Shown piece by piece: positions 18,403 through 27,653 of a stretch of 64,000 nucleotides of DNA (within the stretch, counting starts at the first letter, position 1; each line of letters begins with the position of its first letter). The stretch is taken from assembly GCF_020171925.1 (NCBI RefSeq), contig NZ_JAIVAR010000001.1, positions 620,001-684,000 on the forward strand, given 5' to 3'. The position numbers were made by a program, and so were the translations under genes. The notes beneath the pieces are model-generated. The model had not been told where the DNA came from. It worked only from the letters and a program-made list of their open reading frames with translations, and made no database searches. The stretch comes from Rossellomorea aquimaris. GTDB taxonomy: Bacteria; Bacillota; Bacilli; Bacillales; Bacillaceae_B.

Positions 18403-18514
18403 AGCACTTATTACAACTTGTTTGGGTGTCACGACAGGTGAATATGTGATCTGTTCACTTCAGCGCTATTTATACAATGAACAAGTAATTCAACCAACAT
18501 AATCCCTTTAATGT

Positions 18515-18543
18515 TTGAATATTAAGACTATTTATTGTATAAT
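18515..18543 (+). promoter_or_regulatory. SigA-type promoter of the IDEAL-domain gene
   Basis: TTGAAT and TATAAT are separated by exactly 17 bases; the -10 ends 27 bases before the start codon. Confidence 0.75.
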
Positions 18544-18570
18544 TTAAAAAAGGACAAGGAGTTGATTTTC

Positions 18571-18780
18571 ATGAAAAAGTATTTACTTCAATCAACACAG
18601 CCAGAAATGGAAAGCATGGTGTCATTATTTGCGGAAATGGTATTGGACGAGGCCCTGTTGAAATTCCGCAAAGAGCAGCTTGAATTGAAAATCGACCAAG
18701 CGTTACGTGATAAAAAGAAAGATGATTTCATGAAGTTTTCCAAAGAACTAAAGGAAATCTGTCATAATGAAACTACATGA
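18571..18780 (+). CDS. IDEAL-domain protein
   Basis: The 69-residue protein carries the short IDEAL helix pair: VLDEALLKFRKEQLELKID with the conserved LxxxIDxAL text (ELKIDQALRDKKKDDF) and a final FxxLSxEL-like FMKFSKELKEI. IDEAL domains occur in small Firmicutes adaptor proteins, including ComK and competence-related proteins, and mediate protein contacts; this copy has no second domain. ATG 18571 follows AAGGAG by nine bases. It has its own promoter and terminator. The partner is unknown. Confidence 0.75.
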   Translation: MKKYLLQSTQPEMESMVSLFAEMVLDEALLKFRKEQLELKIDQALRDKKKDDFMKFSKELKEICHNETT

Positions 18781-18807
18781 ATGCCTCACCTATAAATAGT
18801 CTAAACA

Positions 18808-18855
18808 GGGACGGAGCGTTTCCAAAGATGGAAGCGCCCCGTCCCTTCATTTTTC
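18808..18855 (+). terminator. Intrinsic terminator of the IDEAL gene
   Basis: GGGACGGAGCGTTTCC pairs with GGAAGCGCCCCGTCCC, one mismatch, followed by TTCATTTTTC. Confidence 0.8.
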
Positions 18856-18903
18856 AACTGATTTTTGAGCTTCTTTTACTTAAGCAACCGATTCCATTTA
18901 CAG

Positions 18904-19662
18904 CTAGAATGGCTTCCGTGCTTTTATGATCATGGTGGTTGGAAACCTCTTCGCTTTATGCAGTGAATAGTAGCGGTCGGAAACATCCTCATCATCGGAG
19001 TCAAAAGCAGCTGATACATCACTTTCTACGATCGATTCAATCACAAAACCTGCTTTGATTAATTCGTTGACATATGTAGCGAGTTTCCTGTTAGGAATCG
19101 AGACAGGGGCATCCTCCCCTTTAAAATGTCTATATGTAGTCGTCCCTTCATCCTGATAAGATCCTGCAAACGTTAGCGTACCATTCTCACTCTTCAGAAA
19201 CGGATACAACGGATGATCCCAGCTGAATATGAAAGATCCGCCTGGCTTCATGTAAGAATGGATCATGTTGTAAGTTGTAGGTAAGTCTGTTGTCCAACCA
19301 ATGGCATAAATGGAACAAACAACGTCAAAATAGTCTTTGGGGATGCCGACATCGACCTCCATAGGGGCACAGTGCAAGTTGGCATTCAAACCTTCCAGCG
19401 TCCTTTTCGCCGTATCAATTTGTGCAGAAGATAAATCGACGCCCCATAGTTCACCTGCCCCCTTTTCTGCCAAATATCGCAATGAATGACCACTGCCACA
19501 TCCGATGTCCAGCACCTTTTTATCCTCTACGTCATCAAACAGCCTCAATTCTTCCTCTGTTTGTGTATATGGTCCATAACTAGGTAAAGCGTCTTTTCCA
19601 TTAAAATGATGAGCAACCTTATTCCAACTCTTTTTATTTTGTTCGAGCATTTCTATTCTCAC
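18904..19662 (-). CDS. Class I SAM-dependent methyltransferase
   Basis: The fold is shown by motif I (VLDIGCGSGHSLRYLAEKG, about residues 46-64), the acidic loop (LWGVDLSS) and the post-motif segment YFDVVCSIYAIGW. These bind S-adenosylmethionine in small-molecule or tRNA methyltransferases. The GTG at 19662 lies eight bases after TTGGAG; an in-frame GTG at 19671 overlaps that site. Single gene; substrate unknown. Confidence 0.82.
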   Translation of the reverse strand: MRIEMLEQNKKSWNKVAHHFNGKDALPSYGPYTQTEEELRLFDDVEDKKVLDIGCGSGHSLRYLAEKGAGELWGVDLSSAQIDTAKRTLEGLNANLHCAPMEVDVGIPKDYFDVVCSIYAIGWTTDLPTTYNMIHSYMKPGGSFIFSWDHPLYPFLKSENGTLTFAGSYQDEGTTTYRHFKGEDAPVSIPNRKLATYVNELIKAGFVIESIVESDVSAAFDSDDEDVSDRYYSLHKAKRFPTTMIIKARKPF

Positions 19663-19937
19663 AGTATTCACTCCAATTTAAGTAAGATCTACACACATCG
19701 TACCATTTTTTAGTAATTCAGAAGGTTTTTTTGAGTAAAAATAATGGAGGAAATAGATTTTATGGAAATGTTTGTAGATAATAAACTTGATTGTAGACGA
19801 GTAAAAATTCTTAGGTGTTGAACGTACTGACTGCGAGTAGAAAAAGGATAATTGATTAATTATACCTAATGATAATCGCTGATTTCCTTCTGTTATCGTT
19901 TGACTTTACGTTTCGTTTGCTAGATACTGAACCCATA

Positions 19938-19961
19938 TTAATTAATCAAGTGATTAATTAA
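19938..19961. promoter_or_regulatory. Operator-like inverted repeat before the TetR gene
   Basis: TTAATTAATCA and TGATTAATTAA are exact 11-base arms around AG, ending 17 bases before the TetR start codon. A matching half-site (TGATTAATTAT) lies at 19853-19863. Position and symmetry suit autorepression by the TetR protein. The rest of 19663-19937 shows no gene. Confidence 0.6.
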
Positions 19962-19978
19962 GGAAAGGAACTCCTATC

Positions 19979-20620
19979 ATGACAGAATACGACTACCAAA
20001 AAAAGGCGCCAGGGAGACCTCGGTCCAATCAGGATGTGGCAAAGAAGGAGCTCATCCGTTCTGCCACAGCACTGTTTTCAACCAAAGGATTCGAAGAAAC
20101 CTCTCTCCGCGAAATTGCCTTGGATGCAAATGTGAACATGGCATTGATCAAATATCATTTTGGCTCGAAAATGGACCTTTGGAAAGAAGTTATCCTTAAA
20201 TTATCAAGAGAAGTATTGGAGACCAATACATTCAAGCTTGAAGAAGTACAGGATGCTTCTGATATGCGAGAGATGCTCCGTGAACTATTTGATAAGTTGG
20301 TCGATATGACGTTTGAACATCGGGAGTTCAGTTTGTTTATCATGAACGAAAGCGTTCAAAAAGGAGAACGGTTTGATTACCTCTTCGAACTGTTGATCAG
20401 ACCGTTTCACGAACAAAGTTATCCATTCATTATCAAAGGGATTGAATTGGGGGTTCTTGCAGAGCAGGATCCGGAAGAACTGATCGTCATGCTTCTTTCA
20501 TCGGTTGCCCATCAGCAGGCTGCCCCTCATATCATGGAGAATTTCACGAATGTCACGAAAGAGGAAGGGAAATGGAAAGAAGTGATCAAACACAGCTTAA
20601 AGGTGAACTTCATCAAGTGA
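19979..20620 (+). CDS. TetR-family repressor, FatR-like
   Basis: The 213-residue protein has an N-terminal TetR helix-turn-helix (LIRSATALFSTKGFEETSLREIALDANVNMALIKYHFGSK, about 24-63) and a helical ligand domain. It is encoded 38 bases before a CYP102 gene, the same arrangement as FatR (YrhI) with CYP102A3 in B. subtilis and Bm3R1 with P450 BM3 in B. megaterium; those repressors release DNA on binding long-chain fatty acids. By analogy it represses its own operon through the palindrome at 19938-19961. The opening KKAPGRPRS is a basic DNA-binding arm. Confidence 0.85.
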   Translation: MTEYDYQKKAPGRPRSNQDVAKKELIRSATALFSTKGFEETSLREIALDANVNMALIKYHFGSKMDLWKEVILKLSREVLETNTFKLEEVQDASDMREMLRELFDKLVDMTFEHREFSLFIMNESVQKGERFDYLFELLIRPFHEQSYPFIIKGIELGVLAEQDPEELIVMLLSSVAHQQAAPHIMENFTNVTKEEGKWKEVIKHSLKVNFIK

Positions 20621-20658
20621 AGTTGCTACAGTAATCAATCATTGAAAGGGTGTTTTCC

Positions 20659-23600
20659 TTGGAAAAGTTTGAAGAAATCCCACAGCCAAAGACATACGGT
20701 CCACTCGGCCATCTCCCTCTGATCGACAAGGATAATCCGTCATTAACCTTCATGAAGATCGCAGAGGAACAAGGCCCTATTTTCCGTTTGCAAACACCGG
20801 CAGCATCGACGATCATCGTCTCGGGACATGAGATTGTAAAAGAGGTATGCGACCAATCCAGGTTTGATAAGAGCATTGAAGGGGCACTTGAAAAGGTTCG
20901 CGCTTTCGGTGGAGATGGACTATTTACAAGCAGGACCGACGAGCCTAACTGGAGCAAGGCGCATAACATCCTCCTCCCTACATTCAGTCAGCGTGCGATG
21001 AAAGACTATCATGGGATGATGGTCGACATTGGTATCCAGCTTGTCCAGAAATGGGCTCGTCTCAATCCGAACGAGGAAATCGATGTGCCCGAGGATATGA
21101 CACGGCTGACGCTGGATACAATCGGTCTTTGCGGATTCAATTACCGTTTCAATAGTTTCTATCGTGAGCGTCCTCATCCGTTCATTACCAGTATGGTCCG
21201 GGCCCTTGATGAAGCCATGCATCAGATTCAAAGACTGGACATACAGGATAAACTGATGATCAGGACGAAGCGTCAGTTCCAGCATGATACTCAGACGATG
21301 TTCTCGATGGTCGACAATATCATCGCTGAACGTAAGGCAAACGGGAGTCAGGAAGAAAACGATCTGCTTTCGCGCATGTTGAATGTGAAGGACCCCGAAA
21401 CCGGAGAGAAGCTTGATGATGAAAACATCCGCTTCCAGATCATCACCTTCTTGATCGCAGGCCATGAAACGACCAGCGGTCTGTTATCATTTGCGCTCTA
21501 CTTCCTGATGAAAAACCCTGATAAGTTAGAAAAGGCCTATGAAGAGGTTGACCGGGTCTTCACAGGGCCTGCCCCGGACTATAGACAGGTGATCGACCTG
21601 AAATACATCAGGATGATCTTGAATGAGTCACTGCGTCTATGGCCGACTGCACCCGCCTTCAGTCTTTATGCCAAAGAGGATACCCTCCTTCAAGGCAAGT
21701 ACCCGGTTAAGAAAGATGTAGATAAAATCACCGTCCTGATCCCCAAGCTGCACAGGGATAAAGACGCATGGGGAGAAGATGTGGAAGCATTCCGTCCCGA
21801 ACGGTTCGAGGACCAGGAAAAAGTTCCCCATCATGCGTATAAGCCATTCGGAAATGGCCAGCGCGCCTGCATCGGGATGCAGTTCGCCCTCCATGAGGCA
21901 ACCCTTGTACTAGCTATGCTCCTGAAGCAATTCGAGTTCATCGATGACGAAAACTATGAACTGAATGTCAAGCAGACGTTGACGCTTAAACCAGGTGATT
22001 TCAAGATCAAGGTGAAGAATCGTAACCAGACAGCTGTCGACTACTCAGTTTTCCCTTCCGGAGAATCTTCACAAGGGAAGACCGAACAAGGAAAGCAGCA
22101 GGATGCGCCTGCAATTTCCGGACTTAACGACCGGCCACTGCTTGTCCTATACGGTTCAGACGCAGGGACGTCTGAAGGTGTGGCCAAGGAATTGGCTGAT
22201 ACTGCAAGCTTCCATGGTGTCCGCACAGAGGTATCCCCTCTTAATGACCGTGTAGGCAGCTTGCCGAGTGAAGGTGCCGTCTTGATTGTCACTTCTTCCT
22301 ACAACGGTAAGCCTCCAAGCAATGCGAATCAATTCGTACAATGGCTTGATGAAGTGTCGCCGGACGAACTGAAAGGTGTCCACTTTGCAGTATTCGGTTG
22401 TGGAGATCGTAACTGGGCAAGCACGTATCAGAATGTACCAAGGTTGATCGACGATAAGCTTGCAGAGAAAGGCGCTGTCAGGTTTTCGGAGCGCGGTGAA
22501 GGAGATGCGAGCGGTGATTTCGAAGGACAGCTTGAACAATGGAAAGAGCGCATGTGGGCAGATGCGGTTGAGACATTCGGGCTGAAGATTGAAAATGACG
22601 GCAAGGAACGCAATAGCCTCAGTATGGAGTTTGTGAGTGGCATAGGCGGTTCTCCGCTCGCCAAAACGTACGAGGCAGTGAACACCAGTATTCTGGCTAA
22701 TCATGAGTTGCAGTCATCTGAAAGTGACAGGAGCACACGTCACATTGAAGTCTCCCTGCCTGAAGGGCTATCGTACAAAGAGGGCGATCATCTCGGAGTC
22801 CTTCCGAAAAACAGCTCAAAAAATGTGAATCGAGTGTTAAAGCGATTCGGGCTTAAAGGAAATGATCAAGTCATGCTATCTGCAAGCGGACGAAGTGCAG
22901 ACCATCTCCCACTTGACCGCCCTGTTTCGTTAGACGATCTCCTTAGTCATTGCGTCGAAGTGCAGGAGCCGGCCACCCGCGCTCAACTACGAGAAATGGC
23001 AGGATATACGGTCTGCCCTCCACATAAAAAGGAATTGGAAGTTTTACTAGAAGAGGAAGTCTATCGTGAGCAAGTCTTGAAGAAACGTGTGTCAATGCTC
23101 GATTTCATGGAAAAGTACGAAGCTTGTGAGCTGCCATTCGAACGCTTCTTGGAACTGCTGCCGGCTCTCAAACCAAGGTATTATTCGATCTCTAGCTCGC
23201 CTCGGGTACATGAAGATCAATTGAGTATTACGGTCGGTGTCGTGAGAGGTACCGCCTGGAGCGGACATGGAGAATATGAAGGGGTTGCCTCTAACTACTT
23301 GGCACGTCTGGAGACTGGTGAAGACATCTCTTGCTTCATCCGGACGCCACAGTCAAACTTCGAGTTGCCGAAAGACCCTGCAACATCAATCATCATGGTG
23401 GGACCGGGTACAGGCATCGCTCCATTCCGTGGATTCCTGCAGGCACGCCGCAAGATGAAAGAACAAGGTCTGCCGATTGGAGAAGCACATCTTTATTTCG
23501 GCTGCCGCCACCCTGAGAAGGATTACATTTACAGGGATGAACTTTCGAAGGATGAAAAGAACGGGCTCATCACCCTTCATACTGCATTTTCCCGTGTTGA

Positions 23601-23847
23601 AGGACAGCCTAAAACGTACGTGCAGCATTTGATGAATCAGGATGGACCTCATTTGATCGAACTGCTGGACCAAGGTGCCCATCTCTATATTTGCGGTGAT
23701 GGAAGCCGAATGGCCCCTGAAGTGGAAGAGACCCTCCGTAAAGCTTATCAAGACGTTCATGGATCGTCTGAAGAAGAGTCTGCGAATTGGCTCGCTCGGC
23801 TTGAAGAAGAAGGTCGCTTCGGAAAAGATGTTTGGGCGGGAATATAG
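20659..23847 (+). CDS. Bifunctional cytochrome P450/NADPH-P450 reductase (CYP102 family)
   Basis: This self-sufficient enzyme hydroxylates fatty acids near the omega end. The 1062 residues contain the P450 domain (heme-binding [10 protein letters not shown] near 395, I-helix AGHETTSG near 265, K-helix ESLRLWP) fused to a reductase with FMN ([13 protein letters not shown]), FAD ([10 protein letters not shown]) and NADPH ([24 protein letters not shown]) segments. The TTG at 20659 lies eight bases after GAAAGGG; an in-frame GTG at 20650 abuts that site. Residues matching BM3 Arg47 and Tyr51 are Ala and Ile, as in CYP102A2/A3-type enzymes, and the Phe87 equivalent is kept (GLFTS). It follows the TetR gene in one operon. 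Confidence 0.96.
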   Translation: MEKFEEIPQPKTYGPLGHLPLIDKDNPSLTFMKIAEEQGPIFRLQTPAASTIIVSGHEIVKEVCDQSRFDKSIEGALEKVRAFGGDGLFTSRTDEPNWSKAHNILLPTFSQRAMKDYHGMMVDIGIQLVQKWARLNPNEEIDVPEDMTRLTLDTIGLCGFNYRFNSFYRERPHPFITSMVRALDEAMHQIQRLDIQDKLMIRTKRQFQHDTQTMFSMVDNIIAERKANGSQEENDLLSRMLNVKDPETGEKLDDENIRFQIITFLIAGHETTSGLLSFALYFLMKNPDKLEKAYEEVDRVFTGPAPDYRQVIDLKYIRMILNESLRLWPTAPAFSLYAKEDTLLQGKYPVKKDVDKITVLIPKLHRDKDAWGEDVEAFRPERFEDQEKVPHHAYKPFGNGQRACIGMQFALHEATLVLAMLLKQFEFIDDENYELNVKQTLTLKPGDFKIKVKNRNQTAVDYSVFPSGESSQGKTEQGKQQDAPAISGLNDRPLLVLYGSDAGTSEGVAKELADTASFHGVRTEVSPLNDRVGSLPSEGAVLIVTSSYNGKPPSNANQFVQWLDEVSPDELKGVHFAVFGCGDRNWASTYQNVPRLIDDKLAEKGAVRFSERGEGDASGDFEGQLEQWKERMWADAVETFGLKIENDGKERNSLSMEFVSGIGGSPLAKTYEAVNTSILANHELQSSESDRSTRHIEVSLPEGLSYKEGDHLGVLPKNSSKNVNRVLKRFGLKGNDQVMLSASGRSADHLPLDRPVSLDDLLSHCVEVQEPATRAQLREMAGYTVCPPHKKELEVLLEEEVYREQVLKKRVSMLDFMEKYEACELPFERFLELLPALKPRYYSISSSPRVHEDQLSITVGVVRGTAWSGHGEYEGVASNYLARLETGEDISCFIRTPQSNFELPKDPATSIIMVGPGTGIAPFRGFLQARRKMKEQGLPIGEAHLYFGCRHPEKDYIYRDELSKDEKNGLITLHTAFSRVEGQPKTYVQHLMNQDGPHLIELLDQGAHLYICGDGSRMAPEVEETLRKAYQDVHGSSEEESANWLARLEEEGRFGKDVWAGI

Positions 23848-23863
23848 TCATCATTATGTTCAA

Positions 23864-23900
23864 AAGACCGGGTACACTCTACGTGTCCCGGTCTATTTTT
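23864..23900 (+). terminator. Intrinsic terminator of the P450 operon
   Basis: AGACCGGG and CCCGGTCT form the stem, with ACAC/GTGT pairing inside it, followed by ATTTTTAC. Confidence 0.8.
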
Positions 23901-24975
23901 ACTTTGCTTCCCCCTCTGGTCCGCAAACCCTGTTCCGACCAGATCGCTTCGCCCTGTATAAGGCCTCATCGGCATTTTCAAATATTGAGACTTCTTGTGA
24001 CGGCTGATAAATCGCATACCCTATCGAAATCGTGATGTGGATCTGTTGATCATGTTTTAAATGAAACCCCTGGCTTTCTACGGCAGTCCTGATTTCTTCT
24101 GCCTTCTCATAAACTTCGCGTTCATGACTAAAGCTCATGATCATACTGAATTCTTCTCCCCCATTACGGTACGCTTTGACCTTTTTACCCGAAGATGCCC
24201 TCAGAATAGATGCCAGTTGAATCAACACTTCATCCCCATTGAGATGACCGTACGTATCATTCACATGCTTGAAATGGTCGATATCCAATAACAGTAGCGC
24301 GAAGGATGTCCCGTGCTCGGTCGAATGATTGATCTGGCGATTCACATCTTCATCAAATGCTTTCACATTATGAAGCTTTGTCAGGTGATCCATACTGACC
24401 TCGTTCGATAGTCGCTTAATATAGCGATTCATCTTCTTGAAGTGCTCGGCTATGAAGAATAAGATGACCCCTCCGATAAGCGATGTCATGATATGATAAG
24501 GGAAAACTTCCGTCATCCTTGAGAAGCCAAGATTCAGTGACAGCGCCACGGAGATCAGCCCCAAGGATGCGTAATTCATGAAATGCACCCTCCACCAGGT
24601 TGAGCGGACCCCCTTACTGATCAAGATGCACACGACACCAGCAGCCAGCATGGTGACACTTGCATTCAACGCCTGCTGATTATAACCGAACATGATGATC
24701 CTTCCGAGTGAGATGATGGCGGTTGCTGTCAACGTGGCCACACTACCGAAATAAGTGGCTGAAGCGACAAACGCAAGATGTCTTAAGTCAGCGATCGTAT
24801 GGTGGGATAACGGGATGCTGAACAACATCAAAACCAAGCCCATGCCACCGAAAATACTGCCAAGTCCGACACACCGGATCCAGCCCCTCTGGCTCAATTT
24901 TCTTGAGAAAGAACCAATCAAATAAAAAAATGTGACCAGTATGCAAATATTAACAAAAAAACCTTTTATCATCAT
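23899..24975 (-). CDS. Diguanylate cyclase with N-terminal membrane sensor
   Basis: The protein has about five to six transmembrane helices (residues 5-180, 5TMR-LYT-like) and a C-terminal GGDEF domain with a GGEEF signature (RNGGEEFSMIM) and the metal/substrate segment LLLDIDHFKHVNDTYGH. It should make cyclic di-GMP in response to a membrane signal. No RxxD inhibitory site precedes the signature. ATG 24975 has a GAAGGG site; upstream in-frame codons to 25053 lack one. It is a paralogue of the gene at 36683, whose N-terminus is similar (FFxNICILVxF). Confidence 0.87.
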   Translation of the reverse strand: MMIKGFFVNICILVTFFYLIGSFSRKLSQRGWIRCVGLGSIFGGMGLVLMLFSIPLSHHTIADLRHLAFVASATYFGSVATLTATAIISLGRIIMFGYNQQALNASVTMLAAGVVCILISKGVRSTWWRVHFMNYASLGLISVALSLNLGFSRMTEVFPYHIMTSLIGGVILFFIAEHFKKMNRYIKRLSNEVSMDHLTKLHNVKAFDEDVNRQINHSTEHGTSFALLLLDIDHFKHVNDTYGHLNGDEVLIQLASILRASSGKKVKAYRNGGEEFSMIMSFSHEREVYEKAEEIRTAVESQGFHLKHDQQIHITISIGYAIYQPSQEVSIFENADEALYRAKRSGRNRVCGPEGEAK

Positions 24976-25186
24976 TAAGATCCCTTCTTTGTCCAGCAGT
25001 CGTTTCCTAATCCTGTAAATCATTTCTCCACAATCATGTATACGCTGAAACATTTTATTTATCAGTTTAAAGCAAGATCTTATTAGTGTTATCGACTTTC
25101 TTACAAAAGTATTAATAGTCCTGGTTTGATCATGTTCAATTCGCTGTTCACTCTAATCATGCCGTGACATTAAGGAAGATGTCCTA

Positions 25187-25219
25187 ATAAAAAGGTGCCG
25201 TCTGCATATATACGGCACC
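25187..25219 (-). terminator. Intrinsic terminator after the hydrolase-like gene
   Basis: On the minus strand GGTGCCGT pairs with ACGGCACC, followed by TTTTTATTA. Confidence 0.75.
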
Positions 25220-25258
25220 AACCCTTACATTCGAGTCATTATCTATATAAAGTTTCAC

Positions 25259-26329
25259 TTACTCTCCCCATATCCCTCCCGGATCCTTTAAGGTGATGTA
25301 TTGCCAAGCTGCGCCGGCTACGGACGGCCAGACATGGAACTCATACGGAGATTCAGCGTACCCTTGATGCGCATAAACAATTCCCCCATCAGGATCTGCG
25401 TCTTGGAGTGCAAACATGGATTCCATCAAGCTTGTCGTGTCCTTCCCCTGCCGAAGGAATAAGTTGATCACACCCCAGGTCCCTTCTGACCATACGATTT
25501 CAGGTGCCCCCTCATATCCAGGTCCATATGGCTTATATCCTGTGAGGAGGGTATCGGAAGAATAGGATTGATTATAGGAAGATGGATGTTCACTCATGTT
25601 CATCAGGACATCATTCACTTTAAAGCGTTGGAGATATGACGTTGCATCACGTGACAAATCCTTCCTTCCGATGCTCTCCAGGAATATCGAGCCCCATGAA
25701 TTGGTATCAAGTGCGGCTGACTCGTCATTGATGCCTTGATTTAATCTTCTTTGCCCCGTGTTCCAATGGGAAGTCAGCAGTGCGTTTTTAATGTCTATAG
25801 AAGCATCTACATATCGGGGATTACCCGTCAGTCGACCAAGATTCCTGAAGAAAAAGTACGCATCGATATTATGTTCGGTCGAGTACCAATCTACGTCAGG
25901 GCCACCTCTGATGCTGCCGATAACCGGATCCTTCTGGGTCAAAAGAAATTCCGCGGCACGGATGGCAATGTTTCTGTAAGAAGGATCTCCGAACATATTC
26001 TCATACGTGATGGCTGCATCCCCTGCCCATGCGATTGAACCGCTTCGTTTCCGTCTGTCCAAAGGACCGTTGAAAATGTGATATGAAAATGCAAAAGACC
26101 CATCTTTATTTTGTAATCGGGACATTGTACCGAGAATCGATGATGCCCTCTCGCGGTCACCTGCCAATGAAAAAGCCGACACAGCCAAAGCATTATCATA
26201 GAGCCAGCTGCGACCATCGACTCCTGTCCTGTTAGCTGGGTCTTCAATGGGGACATGATAGGATCTGATTAATCCCCATTTCGGCAATTCGGTTGTTGAA
26301 TATAGCTTACCATTTAATTTCTTGACCAA
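25259..26329 (-). CDS. Six-hairpin-glycosidase-like protein, probable 3' part of a frameshifted gene
   Basis: The 356 residues are rich in aromatic and acidic segments with repeated helices (RSWLYDNALAVSAFSLAG, SIAWAGDAAITYENMF, TNSWGSIFLESIG, EIVWSEGTWGVINLFLRQG), a pattern of alpha/alpha-barrel carbohydrate-active enzymes. I cannot assign a family or substrate. The TTG at 26329 is a weak start with no clear ribosome binding site, and the same frame continues upstream with protein-like sequence (EGDGRFTTEDADSSFNG). The gene upstream (26400-26717) supplies a signal peptide in another frame, so the two are probably one secreted enzyme split by a one-base indel near 26400. The terminator lies 40 bases downstream. 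Confidence 0.6.
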   Translation of the reverse strand: MVKKLNGKLYSTTELPKWGLIRSYHVPIEDPANRTGVDGRSWLYDNALAVSAFSLAGDRERASSILGTMSRLQNKDGSFAFSYHIFNGPLDRRKRSGSIAWAGDAAITYENMFGDPSYRNIAIRAAEFLLTQKDPVIGSIRGGPDVDWYSTEHNIDAYFFFRNLGRLTGNPRYVDASIDIKNALLTSHWNTGQRRLNQGINDESAALDTNSWGSIFLESIGRKDLSRDATSYLQRFKVNDVLMNMSEHPSSYNQSYSSDTLLTGYKPYGPGYEGAPEIVWSEGTWGVINLFLRQGKDTTSLMESMFALQDADPDGGIVYAHQGYAESPYEFHVWPSVAGAAWQYITLKDPGGIWGE

Positions 26330-26399
26330 TCTAGCTTCTTTCTTTCCTGCTCTGATCCCATTAAATGAGCTGTCGGCATCTTCCGTAGTAAAACGGCCA

Positions 26400-26717
26400 T
26401 CACCTTCTGACTGGCAGGATTGTCTGGAGATAAGGAATGTCAGAGATGGAATAAATCCTTACTTCGAACTCGTTGTTGTTTATTGTAGAAACGTCCACGG
26501 TCCCGGAAAGATGATCTACTGGTTCCCATGGATAGTCTTCATCCAACGAGATATCGACTGGGTATTTCGGGGGATCAAGCTGCCTTTGAAGCCAGTGGAG
26601 TGCCATTTCCTGCCTGCTTAAAGCGTATCCACTTTTCACTGAGAACTCACTGGACACCAACATACCAATAACCGATGTGAATAACAACACACATAACCAA
26701 GCCTTTCTTCTTCCCAT
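26400..26717 (-). CDS. Secreted N-terminal fragment, probable 5' part of the frameshifted hydrolase
   Basis: The 105-residue product opens with a signal peptide (MGRRKAWLCVLLFTSVIG, ending near SGYALS) followed by a short soluble domain. It stops just where the reading frame of the downstream hydrolase-like gene becomes protein-like, so it is best read as the start of the same gene before a one-base frameshift. ATG 26717 follows AAGGCGGG by nine bases; an in-frame TTG at 26753 is a poorer start. Confidence 0.5.
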   Translation of the reverse strand: MGRRKAWLCVLLFTSVIGMLVSSEFSVKSGYALSRQEMALHWLQRQLDPPKYPVDISLDEDYPWEPVDHLSGTVDVSTINNNEFEVRIYSISDIPYLQTILPVRR

Positions 26718-26907
26718 TCTGTTCGTCCCGCCTTCTAGTGTAAACTTTTTCAATTATATAGTTGTTTACGGAATTATGCATTAGTATTTTTTCCTATTAT
26801 GTAAATGATTACGCATAAATAGGTTCGTAGAATGGATGGTTGATCAAAATGGCCGGGTATCCGATTATAGCAGTGGAGGACCGCATTGAACGGGAGGTAG
26901 TATTCGA

Positions 26908-26942
26908 AATAAAAACCGGTATTCTTTGTTAAAGAATACCGG
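26908..26942 (-). terminator. Intrinsic terminator of the small membrane gene cluster
   Basis: CCGGTATTCTTT pairs exactly with AAAGAATACCGG, followed on the minus strand by TTTTTATTT. Confidence 0.85.
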
Positions 26943-26949
26943 CCGTTAG

Positions 26950-27090
26950 TTATGTTTTTCCCTTCAATCGATAGAACCCTAGAATGAGGATAATTATTGA
27001 AAGAGGAAACGTGAATAAGTTACCTACAGGGGTGAAGACTCCAGTAAGCAAGATGATGACAGCCAAAATGATGAAAAGGATAACGATCAC
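26950..27090 (-). CDS. Small membrane protein, or read-through extension of the upstream gene
   Basis: The 46 codons encode two hydrophobic helices (VIVILFIILAVIILLTGVF and LSIIILILGFYRLKGKT). There is no ATG. The GTG at 27090 is nearly on top of an AAAGGA site, which is an unfavourable spacing. The frame is the same as that of the preceding 101-residue gene and is open from its TGA stop. It is therefore either an independent gene with a weak start or a membrane anchor reached by stop-codon read-through. Confidence 0.5.
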   Translation of the reverse strand: MIVILFIILAVIILLTGVFTPVGNLFTFPLSIIILILGFYRLKGKT

Positions 27091-27117
27091 TTCCTTTGAG
27101 TTTTTTGAAATGAACTG

Positions 27118-27423
27118 TCAGCGCTTGACCACTTTCTTTTTATGTTCTTCAAGGTCGAACCGATATTTCTTGTCAATCTTCCTGGCGATTTGTTCCAAAA
27201 AGGAATGGACTGTCATGTTTTCCACTTCGCTTGTGTACCATGAGAGCCTGGCTCCTTGTGAAGCTCCGTCATGGTGGACCTCCAATGGCATGTAGCTTCC
27301 CGTTCGATACGTGTAATCAAATCTGATGAACAATTCACTTCCGTCCGGGCATTGCAGTTTCACTTTATAATTTGGATTCTTGTATTCTGTTAAAAGCTTG
27401 ACGCCTATCATTTTTGCTAGCAC
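27118..27423 (-). CDS. Hypothetical protein, 101 residues
   Basis: A soluble mixed alpha/beta protein with no recognised domain. It is rich in Lys, Tyr and Asp (YKVKLQCPDGSELFIRFDY, ARKIDKKYRFDLEEHKKK). The GTG at 27423 follows AAGGGAG by nine bases. The TGA stop is followed by C and by an in-frame membrane segment (see 26950-27090). The neighbours are small membrane genes on the same strand. Confidence 0.6.
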   Translation of the reverse strand: MLAKMIGVKLLTEYKNPNYKVKLQCPDGSELFIRFDYTYRTGSYMPLEVHHDGASQGARLSWYTSEVENMTVHSFLEQIARKIDKKYRFDLEEHKKKVVKR

Positions 27424-27445
27424 AGTATCATACTCCCTTAATTGA

Positions 27446-27622
27446 TTAGATTTTTAAATGGGAAGTGTTTCTTTTTAGGAATAAATATAATTCGAGGACG
27501 ATGATGACCCCTGTTATTCCACCAATGAAACCTGAAGTGCTGAATCCATCCCCCATTAACCACATCGAGAGAAGGGCACCGGATATCCCACCAATCCCTG
27601 CATATACTAATTTTTTTGTCAT
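27446..27622 (-). CDS. Small membrane protein, 58 residues
   Basis: The peptide MTKKLVYAGIGGISGALLSM and its continuation are glycine-rich with two hydrophobic helices, ending in a basic KRNTSHLKI tail. Codon use and composition look coding, although the ribosome binding site (CAGGA) is weak. It lies between two genes of the same strand. No family recognised. Confidence 0.6.
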   Translation of the reverse strand: MTKKLVYAGIGGISGALLSMWLMGDGFSTSGFIGGITGVIIVLELYLFLKRNTSHLKI

Positions 27623-27653
27623 GCAAGCTGTCCTGCTATCACGTCACATCCTA

